Part shown: positions 1 to 6,825 of the stretch, piece after piece
Layout of the letters: every line of letters starts with the position of its first letter
How positions within the stretch are numbered: the first letter of the stretch is position 1
Assembly: GCF_003002095.1 (NCBI RefSeq)
Contig: NZ_PVZC01000005.1
Coordinates: 186,001-250,000, forward strand
Direction: 5' to 3'
Length of the DNA: 64,000 bases
Origin: Allonocardiopsis opalescens
GTDB lineage: Bacteria; Actinomycetota; Actinomycetes; Streptosporangiales; Streptosporangiaceae
The notes under the pieces: model-generated
The model's database searches: none
What the model saw: only the letters and a program-made list of their open reading frames with translations
What the model was told of the DNA's origin: nothing
Position numbers and translations under genes: made by a program

Positions 1-1059
1 CTCCAGCCGCGCCAGCGGGGCGCCCAGGCACATGTGCGGGCCGTGGCCGAAGGCCATGTGCCGGGACTGGGTGCGGGTGATGTCGAAGACGTCGGCGCGC
101 TCGCCGTGCTGCGCGGGGTCGTGGTTGGCGGCGGCGAAGGCGAGCAGCACCGGCTCCCCGGCCGGGATGGTGTGCCCGGCCAGCTCCACCGGCTCCGTCG
201 GCCAGCGGAAGCCGAAGTACGGCACGGAGGTGTCGTACCGCAGCACCTCCTCGGTGACGGCCTCCCAGGCGACCTCGCCGGAGACGGCCAGCGCCAGCTG
301 GTCGGGATGGTCCAGCAGGGCGCGGACGCCGTTGAGGATGGCGCCCATCGTCGTCTCGAAGCCGGCGGAGACGAACAGCGCCACGGTGTCGGTCAGCTCG
401 GCCTGGCTGAGGCGGTCGCCGTGGTCGCTCGCCTCGATCAGCGCGGTGGTGAGGTCGTCGCCCGGCTGGGCGCGCTTGGCGGTGACCAGGTCGGAGAAGG
501 CCTGCATGGTGCGCTCGCGCAGCGTGTCGACGTCCTCGGGCTGCGCCGAGAACGCCTGGTGGACGAGGTGCTGCACACCGGGCTGGGCCGCCTCGGGCAC
601 ACCGAGCAGGTCGCAGATCACCCGGATGGTGAGCGCGAAGGCGTAGTGCTCCTTGAGGTCGGCCCGGCCGCCCAGGGCGTCGAGGCCGTCGAGCAGTTCG
701 GCGGTGACCTGCTGGACCCGGGGGCGCAGCCGCTCGACCCGGCGCGGGGTGAACGCCTGGGAGACGAGGCCGCGCAGCCTGCGGTGGTCCAGGCCGTCCT
801 TGTACAGCATGTTCTCGTAGTAGTCGACGAAGCCGCGGACCGGGTGGTCGGCGGGCAGCTCCTCCAGCCCGGGCCAGTTGTGCGCGTCGTGGGAGAAGCG
901 GGGGTCGGTCAGGATCCGGCGCAGCTCCGCGTCGCGGGTCACCGCCGTGACAACCAGCGACCCAGGGAGCTCAACCGGGACCACAGGCCCGGCCTCGCGG
1001 AGCCGGGCTGCTTGGGCGTGGATGCTGCGGGCGGTGGGGTCGATGACGATCGGCTCCAT
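1..1059 (-). CDS. Cytochrome P450, CYP154-like (3' end beyond window)
   Basis: Heme monooxygenase whose C-terminus runs off the left edge; about 353 residues are visible. The ATG has a GGAG Shine-Dalgarno just upstream. The N-terminus (MEPIVIDPTARSIHAQA) is of the type seen in CYP154 proteins. The I-helix shows an AGFET segment, the K-helix keeps ExxR (EEVLR), and the heme loop FGHGPHMCLGAPLARLE sits at the edge. Its start lies 121 bp inside the 3' end of the upstream P450, so the two are probably translated together. In Streptomyces, CYP157-CYP154 pairs often sit at the end of conservons (cvnA-D GTPase modules). None of those partners is present here. Substrate unknown. Confidence 0.92.
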   Translation of the reverse strand, partial: MEPIVIDPTARSIHAQAARLREAGPVVPVELPGSLVVTAVTRDAELRRILTDPRFSHDAHNWPGLEELPADHPVRGFVDYYENMLYKDGLDHRRLRGLVSQAFTPRRVERLRPRVQQVTAELLDGLDALGGRADLKEHYAFALTIRVICDLLGVPEAAQPGVQHLVHQAFSAQPEDVDTLRERTMQAFSDLVTAKRAQPGDDLTTALIEASDHGDRLSQAELTDTVALFVSAGFETTMGAILNGVRALLDHPDQLALAVSGEVAWEAVTEEVLRYDTSVPYFGFRWPTEPVELAGHTIPAGEPVLLAFAAANHDPAQHGERADVFDITRTQSRHMAFGHGPHMCLGAPLARLE

Positions 1060-2498
1060 GGAGCTCCGTTCGGTGCAGGGGACAGGGACGTGGGAAGCAG
1101 GGCCTGGGACGGGTCGAGTTCGGACGCGGTCGGGCGGCGGAAGGACCCGGTGGAGGTGGGCGGGGGCGTGTCGTCGGGGACGGCGGCGCGGGGCTCGGGC
1201 TCGCCGAGGCGGCTCATCGGGGTGAACTCGACCGGCAGCGCGGTGAACCCGGCCAGCCACGGCGAGGTCTGGCGCGGCAGTTCGTCGTCGGGGACGGCCA
1301 GCCGCAGGTCGTGCACCCGCTCCACCAGCCGGGAGACGGCGGTGGTGGCCATGTGCCTGGCGATGTCGACGGCCGGGCACTTGTGCGGGCCGACGCCGAA
1401 CAGCAGGTGCGCCCGGCTGACCTCGGTGGCGGTGTAGGGGCTGCCGCCCTCGCCGTCGAAGAGGACGGGGTCGGAGTGGGCCGGGGTGAAGCCGATCAGG
1501 ATGGCGTCGCCCCTCCTGACCTGGCGGCCGCCGAGCAGGACGTCACCGGTGGCGTACCGCGACAGCAGCACGTTCAGCGGCGGGCTCACCCACAGGCTGC
1601 GGTCGAGGGTGTCGGCGACCAGGGTGGCCGAGGAGGCGAGCGCGTGCCGGAACTCGGCCCGGGTGAGCAGCATGTGCACGGTGTTGGCGATGACGTTCTT
1701 GGAGGACTCGTGGCCCGCGGCGATCAGCAGCATCAGCTGGTCGCGCACCTCTTCGTCGGTCAGCCCGGCGGGATGGGCGCACATCCACGACGGGAAGTCG
1801 GGGCCCGGGTTCACCCGCTTGAGCCGGGCGAGCGCGAGCAGGCGTTCGAACAGCCACCGCTGCGCGGGGACCGACTTCTCGTTCATCTGCCACAGGTCGT
1901 TCATCGCCTCGCAGAGCTCGACGGTATCGGCGTCGTCCAGTCCGAACATGCGCGCCAGCGAGACCAACGGTACCCATTGCGCGTATTCGGTGACCAGGTC
2001 CGCGCTTCCCTGTTCGATGAATTCGTCGATCAGGCGGTCGGCGACCGAACGCACATCTCGCGCCAGCTGATCAGAACGGAATCGGGCGATGGCCTCCACG
2101 ATCGGCGCCCGGAAACGCTCGTGTTCCGCACCGTCGACGAAGAATGCGTTCGACTGCCATTGTGCGAAGGGGTAGAGCGGCGAGTCCGGCTTCAGCCGTC
2201 CGGAGCTGAGAACCGGCCACAGCCGCGAGTCCTTGGTGTAGTTCACCGGATCGGACAGGGCTCGGAGATTCTCCTGGTAGCCCAGCAGCAGCCAGGCGGT
2301 GATGGGCTCCTGGCCCGGCTCGGCGGCGGGTTCGAGCTCCACCCGCACCACATTGCCGAACTCATCGCGCAGCCGCTGCCACAGCTCCGGGGTGGCGAAC
2401 TGGAAGAAGGGGTCGTGCAGCGGCAGCGGCTCCTTGAAGGGCACCGGGCGGACCGCCTCGCCGCCGTGCGGGAACGGGCATGCGGCGTTATCGCTCAT
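939..2498 (-). CDS. Cytochrome P450, CYP157-like, lacking the K-helix ExxR
   Basis: P450 of 519 codons, starting at MSDNAACPFPHGG. A GGCGGAG ribosome site lies 7 nt upstream; an in-frame ATG 39 nt earlier is less likely. The heme-ligand loop is FGVGPHKC. The I-helix has AGHESSKN. Where the invariant ExxR should be, the protein reads LDRSLW, matching the known peculiarity of the CYP157 family, in which ExxR is lost. After the usual P450 end (about LPVEFTPMSRL) a further tail of about 95 Pro/Ser/Arg-rich residues runs into the next gene. This could be a real tail or the result of a lost stop. It is paired with the CYP154-like gene; redox partner and substrate are unknown. Confidence 0.88.
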   Translation of the reverse strand: MSDNAACPFPHGGEAVRPVPFKEPLPLHDPFFQFATPELWQRLRDEFGNVVRVELEPAAEPGQEPITAWLLLGYQENLRALSDPVNYTKDSRLWPVLSSGRLKPDSPLYPFAQWQSNAFFVDGAEHERFRAPIVEAIARFRSDQLARDVRSVADRLIDEFIEQGSADLVTEYAQWVPLVSLARMFGLDDADTVELCEAMNDLWQMNEKSVPAQRWLFERLLALARLKRVNPGPDFPSWMCAHPAGLTDEEVRDQLMLLIAAGHESSKNVIANTVHMLLTRAEFRHALASSATLVADTLDRSLWVSPPLNVLLSRYATGDVLLGGRQVRRGDAILIGFTPAHSDPVLFDGEGGSPYTATEVSRAHLLFGVGPHKCPAVDIARHMATTAVSRLVERVHDLRLAVPDDELPRQTSPWLAGFTALPVEFTPMSRLGEPEPRAAVPDDTPPPTSTGSFRRPTASELDPSQALLPTSLSPAPNGAPWSRSSSTPPPAASTPKQPGSARPGLWSRLSSLGRWLSRR

Positions 2499-2832
2499 CG
2501 GACGCTCCGCCCTTTCCGCCGGTCGGGCGGGCCGCATTCCCGGCGGCAGGGAAAATGATCTTGTGCATGCGAAGCCCTCGTCAGATCGGCATGTCGGCGC
2601 GCGAATTCACGGCACAAGTGAACCAGAGTGACGGAAGTTCTCCACGGCCTCTCCGGACATCTCGGCACTCGGCCGGACAACGGCCACCGCCTGGTGCGCG
2701 ACGACCTGCCCGAGGTGCGCAGCGGACCGCGGCGCGGCCGGATCCGGCCAATCCGTACCGGTGGACGCGGGCCCGGCCGGGCCGCGGCGGCCGGTGGCGG
2801 CCGGTGCGGAGCCCGTGGCTAGGCTGGCCGCC
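2499..2832. other. Divergent intergenic region, P450 pair / phzF-like
   Basis: 334 bp between divergently transcribed genes, so it must hold both promoters. I see no convincing -35/-10 pair. A separated inverted repeat (CTTGTGC near 2560 and GCACAAG near 2616) is the only notable structure. No gene is supported here. Confidence 0.5.
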
Positions 2833-3636
2833 ATGCCGCGCTTCCGTGTGATCGACGCCTTCACCGACCGCCCCTTCCAGGGCAACCCCGCCGCCGTGCT
2901 CGTCCTGGCCGAGCCCTGCGACGACGGCTGGGCGCAGCGGGTCGCCGCGGAGTTCAACCTCTCCGAGACCGCCTTCGCGGTGCCGCTGGACGGCGATCCC
3001 GGCGCCGACTACAGCCTGCGCTGGTTCACCCCGGCCGCCGAGGTCGACCTGTGCGGCCACGCCACCCTCGCCACCGCGCACGCCCTGGCCGAGGACGGCG
3101 TGCCGGGCCCGGTGCGCTTCCGCACCCGCAGCGGCGTGCTGACCGTCGCGGCCGAGGACGGGCGGCTGTGGCTGGACTTCCCGGCCAACCCGCCCAGGCC
3201 GGTCGAGGAGCCCGCGCTGGCCGCGGCGCTGGGCGGCGCCCCCGTCTGGACCGGCCACAGCGCCGTCGGCGACTTCCTGGTCGAGTACCGCACCGAGGCG
3301 GAAGTGCGCGCCCTCGCCCCCGACATGGCGCGGCTCGCGGCGCTGCCGGACCGGGGCGTGATCGTCACCGCCGCCGCCGACCCCGGCCGCCCCTACGCCT
3401 ACGTGTGCCGCGTCTTCGCACCCAATGTCGGCATCCCCGAGGATCCCGTCACCGGGAGCGCCCAGACGGCGCTCGCCCCGTACTGGGCGCCGCGCCTGGG
3501 CGCCGACGCCTTCGCCGCCCACCAGTGCTCACGGCGCGGCGGCCACCTTGCCCTGCGCCTGCCGGCCGACTCCCCCGGCCGCGTCCTGATCGGCGGTACC
3601 GCGGTCACCGTCACCGAGGGCACCCTGCACGCCTGA
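2833..3636 (+). CDS. PhzF-family isomerase/epimerase
   Basis: 267-residue protein of the PhzF/diaminopimelate-epimerase fold superfamily. The start at MPRFRVIDAFTDRPFQGNPA is the family's usual N-terminus; an in-frame ATG 72 nt upstream gives an uncharacteristic extension. Recognisable elements are GNPAAVL, FNLSETAF with the expected catalytic Glu, DLCGHATLA, and EDPVTGSAQTAL near the end. PhzF proper isomerises a phenazine precursor. No phenazine genes are present, and most family members have no assigned substrate, so only the fold-level call is supported. It converges on the next gene; the 35-bp gap holds a GGCGGC/GCCGCC palindrome that could act as a two-way terminator. Confidence 0.88.
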   Translation: MPRFRVIDAFTDRPFQGNPAAVLVLAEPCDDGWAQRVAAEFNLSETAFAVPLDGDPGADYSLRWFTPAAEVDLCGHATLATAHALAEDGVPGPVRFRTRSGVLTVAAEDGRLWLDFPANPPRPVEEPALAAALGGAPVWTGHSAVGDFLVEYRTEAEVRALAPDMARLAALPDRGVIVTAAADPGRPYAYVCRVFAPNVGIPEDPVTGSAQTALAPYWAPRLGADAFAAHQCSRRGGHLALRLPADSPGRVLIGGTAVTVTEGTLHA

Positions 3637-3671
3637 CGGAACCGGCGGCCAGGGTCGGCGGCGGCGCCGCC

Positions 3672-4724
3672 TTACCGGGCCTGCGCGTCGCAGCGGCCGG
3701 AGGCCCGGGGGCCGGGCGGCCCCGGCGCTTCGGCCAGCCACGGGGCGATCCGGGCGCGGGCCGTCTCGGCGACGAGGCGGCCCGCGGGGGTGAGGGCGTC
3801 GCCGGACAGGGCGGCGGACAGGGCGGCCGCCGCCGAGGCGCGGTGCCGGGCGAAGGCGTCGGCGGCGGCCGCGCGCTGGTCGGGCGGGCCGTACAGGCGC
3901 TCGATGCGCCAGAAGCCGGCGACGGCGGCGTCGGCGTAGCCGTGGCGCAGCGCGTCGGCGGCGGGCGCGGGCGGGGCGCCGGGCGACACGAGCGCGGTGA
4001 CGTCCTCGGCGGCGCCGAGCAGGACGTGCTGGACGGCGCGGACCAGGGCGAGGGCGGCCGCGGCCGGGCGGTCGGGGTCGGGGGGCGAGAGCGCGACGGC
4101 GCCGAAGGCCCAGCTCGACGTGGCGGTCGGCTCCGGGCCGTGCGCGGGGGCGGCGACGGGGACCAGCACGATCGGCAGCCCGGCCAGGGTGCGGGCGGCG
4201 TCGCGGTGGCGGGCGGCCAGCAGCCGCCAGGCCGCGGCCAGCGGCCGCTCCCAGCGGGAGGGCTCGCCGTCGTCGGGGCGGTGGTGGGCGCCGAGGTGGC
4301 GGCGCAGCGGCTCGCCGGGGTCCAGGGCGGGCTCCCAGCGCAGCCCTGCGGCGGCGAGCCGCAGGACGGTGCCGTGCTCGCGGCCTCGGCCGAGGTCGTG
4401 CAGGTGGGAGAGGTCGACGCGGTCGCCGCCGGCGCGCAGGGCGGCGATGGTGTCGGCGGCCCAGGCGCCGGTGCGGGCCGAGGCGAGCAGTTGGGCCAGC
4501 CGGACCGGCTCGCGCTCCTGGGCGTCGGCGACGGCGCGCCAGGCGGCGGCCGCCTCCGGGTCGGCCGCGCCGCGGCGCAGCAGTTCGAGCATTGCCAGCT
4601 GCCTGCTGAGCGCGCCGGTGCGCAGCACACGCAGCGTGCGGCGCGCGGGGACGCCCCGGCCGAGGGCGAGGAGGTCGTTGCGGACCAGGGTGACCGGCCG
4701 GGCCGGGCCGGGGAGGCCGTTCAT
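3672..4724 (-). CDS. Inactivated HExxH peptide beta-hydroxylase-like protein (FxsB-extension type)
   Basis: 350-residue protein resembling the aKG-HExxH-type peptide beta-hydroxylase domain found in FxsB-type RiPP maturases, or as an extension of the radical SAM enzyme FxsB. The N-terminal part matches the helical lead-in (LRVLRTGALSRQLAMLELL, then ASARTGAWAADTI). The C-terminal part has the expected GAVALS / LALVRAVQHVLLGA / GFWR / LTPAGR order. The metal motif is destroyed: HExxH is replaced by RAVQH, with only the last His kept, so catalysis is not expected. The ATG overlaps the stop of the small upstream gene (ATGA), implying coupled translation. No radical SAM gene lies nearby. Family assignment is from recognition of sequence pattern only. 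Confidence 0.68.
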   Translation of the reverse strand: MNGLPGPARPVTLVRNDLLALGRGVPARRTLRVLRTGALSRQLAMLELLRRGAADPEAAAAWRAVADAQEREPVRLAQLLASARTGAWAADTIAALRAGGDRVDLSHLHDLGRGREHGTVLRLAAAGLRWEPALDPGEPLRRHLGAHHRPDDGEPSRWERPLAAAWRLLAARHRDAARTLAGLPIVLVPVAAPAHGPEPTATSSWAFGAVALSPPDPDRPAAAALALVRAVQHVLLGAAEDVTALVSPGAPPAPAADALRHGYADAAVAGFWRIERLYGPPDQRAAAADAFARHRASAAAALSAALSGDALTPAGRLVAETARARIAPWLAEAPGPPGPRASGRCDAQAR

Positions 4725-4909
4725 CGGCACGCCGGCTCCCGGTCGGCCGCCCAGCGCCGGTTTGCGGTGCCGCCGTCGGGGTCGAGCAGCCGGACCAGCG
4801 AGCCGAGCAGGGTCTCGTCGGGCAGTTCGGCGAGCTCGCGCAGCGAGTGGCGCGAGAGGTCGGGCAGATCGGGGTGGACGCTCGTCGTCTCGGTGCGGGC
4901 AGCGGCCAT
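4721..4909 (-). CDS. FxsA-like small peptide, possible RiPP precursor
   Basis: 62-residue peptide. The middle (DLPDLSRHSLRELAELPDET followed by LLGSLVRLLD) resembles the leader of FxSxx-COOH (FxsA) precursors, which carry a short SLxELxxLxDxxL helix. The characteristic C-terminal FxSxx is absent; the peptide ends WAADREPACR. The chosen ATG follows AGGAAGGA at good spacing. A second in-frame ATG at 5053 has an equally strong GGAGGG site and would give a 110-residue form. The stop overlaps the start of the inactivated hydroxylase-like gene, linking the two. It may be a decayed or diverged precursor, or a partner peptide. Confidence 0.55.
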   Translation of the reverse strand: MAAARTETTSVHPDLPDLSRHSLRELAELPDETLLGSLVRLLDPDGGTANRRWAADREPACR

Positions 4910-5439
4910 ATGCGGTCCTTCCTGCGCGGACGCGGGTGGTGGGCACGGGCGGGGCGCGGCCGCCGGATACGCGAACGCGCCGCGGCCCGGTCCACGGCGG
5001 CGGCCGGTTCCGCGATGGCCGGACGGGCCCGCGGCGCACCTCGGAATGGCCATAGCGGACCCTCCAAAAAATGTGCGGCGTGCCAGCCGAATTTCACGGA
5101 CGGCGATCGGTTCGTTCAACGGCGCGCCAGGGGGTCAATACGTCCTTATTATACGCCATGGCACTTTATGCCGGGTGTCCGGAGCCGGACATCGCAGACA
5201 CCCCGGACGCACACCGCGAAACAGCTTCCCACCTGCGGATCCACTGAGCGGACCACGACGACCCCGGTCCATTAGCGGCGGAATCCAAAATGGTATGCGG
5301 CACACGTTTAGCGCACGATCCGCACGGAACAGGAAAACGCCCGCCGAGGCGTGCGCCGGCCGGACTCTCTTGATCGCCTGGAGAATGGCCGTACTTTATT
5401 CGCCAACCGCCTTTCCCCCGCCCGGACGGCGGACGGGGG
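4910..5439. other. Long AT-richer intergenic region
   Basis: About 530 bp, visibly less GC-rich than its surroundings, between the peptide gene and the GTP cyclohydrolase paralogue. It holds the alternative start at 5053 with its GGAGGG site (minus strand, 5060-5065) and a minus-strand TATAAT at 5148-5153, a likely -10 element with no clear -35. No further gene is supported. Confidence 0.5.
5148..5153 (-). promoter_or_regulatory. Candidate -10 element (TATAAT)
   Basis: Perfect TATAAT on the minus strand in an otherwise GC-rich genome, upstream of the FxsA-like/hydroxylase pair. No TTGACA-like -35 is visible at 16-18 nt, so the promoter is only a candidate. Confidence 0.35.
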
Positions 5440-6081
5440 TCAGCGCGCCGGGGGCCTCGGGGCGAGCGCCAGCACCTGTGCGCGCAGCGCGGCGTCGGTG
5501 CCGAACTCCCCCGCCAGGTGCGTGGTGACCATCGCCGCACCGTGCGCCTGCGCGCCGCGCAGCGTCATGCAGGCGTGCTCGGCCCGGATCAGGCAGGCGG
5601 CGCCCCGGGTGTCCAGCTCCGCGGTGAGCGCCGCCACGACCTGCTCGCCCAGCCGCTCCTGCACCTGCGGCCTGGCCGCGTACTCCTGGAGCAGCCGCGC
5701 CAGCTTGGACAGGCCCACGATCCGCGCCCCCGGCGCGGGCAGGTAGGCGACGGCGGCGCGGCCGGGGAAGGGCAGCAGGTGGTGTTCGCAGACCGCCACG
5801 AAGGGCACGTCGACGGCGGCGATGACGCCCTGGCAGGCCGACTCCGGCGGGAAGCGCACCCGCAGGTGCCGGCCGGGGTCCAGCCGCGTCCCCCGGGTCA
5901 GCTCGGCCAGCGCCCGCACGAAGCGCCGCGGCGTGTCCCGGGTCGACTCGGTGTCGCAGGCGATCCCCAGCAGGGAGAGCATCGCCTCGGCGTGCGCGAC
6001 CGCCTCGGCCGGCGGCTCGGCACCGCCGCCCGGCGCCAGGGCCCGCACCGCCGCGGGCGCGGCCTCGTGCGCGAGGGTCAC
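5440..6081 (-). CDS. GTP cyclohydrolase I paralogue
   Basis: 213-residue GTP cyclohydrolase I, converting GTP to 7,8-dihydroneopterin triphosphate. The zinc/catalytic elements are intact: VCEHHLLPF and RAEHACMTLRG, plus the ARPQVQERL segment. It starts at a GTG that overlaps the stop of the upstream pterin synthase gene (GTGA), so the two are translationally coupled. A second GTP cyclohydrolase I lies in the folate cluster at 26525-27118. That makes this copy more likely to feed a dedicated pterin or deazapurine pathway through its partner than general folate. It is more diverged at the N-terminus than the housekeeping copy. Confidence 0.92.
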   Translation of the reverse strand: MTLAHEAAPAAVRALAPGGGAEPPAEAVAHAEAMLSLLGIACDTESTRDTPRRFVRALAELTRGTRLDPGRHLRVRFPPESACQGVIAAVDVPFVAVCEHHLLPFPGRAAVAYLPAPGARIVGLSKLARLLQEYAARPQVQERLGEQVVAALTAELDTRGAACLIRAEHACMTLRGAQAHGAAMVTTHLAGEFGTDAALRAQVLALAPRPPAR

Positions 6082-6614
6082 GCGCCCGCCTCGCGCCACT
6101 CCGCCGCGTTGACGTGCGTCTCGGTGATGTGCACCCGGGTCACCCGGGCGCCGGGCGCCCGGTCGAGGCGGGCGACCAGGCCGGTGGAGACGCGGGCCAG
6201 CAGCTCGGCCACCGCCTCGACGGTGGGGTACGGCAGGTCGGCGGCGGGCCGCTCGTGCGGGAGGGGGTCGGCGGCGCCGAAGCGGAACACCCTGCTGCCG
6301 CAGTCGGGCAGCAGCTTGGCCAGCGGGTCGGCCGCGCCGAGCATGGCGCCGTGGTCGAGGTGGCGGTCGATCCACTCGCGCAGTTCGGCCTTGAAGGCGC
6401 TGAAGCGCACCACCGTGCCGTCCAGCAGGCCGGGCGCGGTGACCGTCACCTCCGCCCACCAGGAATGGCCGTGCAGGTTGACGCACTTGCCCGCCAGGTG
6501 CGGCAGCCGGTGCGCGGTCTCGAAGTTGTGCCGCACCGTCACCGCGAAGGCCGTGCGCACGGCGGCGGCCGGCCGCCGCACGGCGCCGGCGCCGCCGGTC
6601 GACAGGGTGTCCAT
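6078..6614 (-). CDS. 6-pyruvoyl-tetrahydropterin synthase / QueD-type enzyme
   Basis: 178-residue enzyme of the PTPS/6-carboxytetrahydropterin synthase family, acting on dihydroneopterin triphosphate, the product of the adjacent cyclohydrolase. Zinc histidines are visible in NFETAHRLP and NLHGHSW, with the catalytic Cys in KCVNLHGH and the late Glu in ITETHVNAAEW. The start ATG at MDTLSTGG has a GGGG-rich site upstream; earlier in-frame starts give an atypical extension. No queC, queE or sepiapterin reductase gene is in the window, so whether the product is a biopterin-type cofactor or a 7-deazaguanine precursor cannot be decided. Confidence 0.88.
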   Translation of the reverse strand: MDTLSTGGAGAVRRPAAAVRTAFAVTVRHNFETAHRLPHLAGKCVNLHGHSWWAEVTVTAPGLLDGTVVRFSAFKAELREWIDRHLDHGAMLGAADPLAKLLPDCGSRVFRFGAADPLPHERPAADLPYPTVEAVAELLARVSTGLVARLDRAPGARVTRVHITETHVNAAEWREAGA

Positions 6615-6825
6615 CAGGCGATCCCCAGCTGCTCGTGGTGGACGCGGCGGGGACCCGTCCCGCCGCTCGGGGAGCGCGCTGTGACCAGTGCGCCGCAACG
6701 AGGATCCCCCGTTCACCGGCGACAGAAACACACAGTCACCGTTAGGCCACCATTTGTCACCAAAGGTCGCTCGGCCCGGGCGGCCCCCGCATGACGACGG
6801 GGACCGCCCGGGCCGCGACCGGTGC

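Noticed and set aside
34-1437. 467-codon plus-strand frame over the P450 genes
   Set aside because: The minus strand gives clear heme-binding P450 motifs; this one is low-complexity.
3051-5528. 825-codon plus-strand frame
   Set aside because: Spans three real genes on both strands and an intergenic region; Arg/Pro/Gly-rich shadow.
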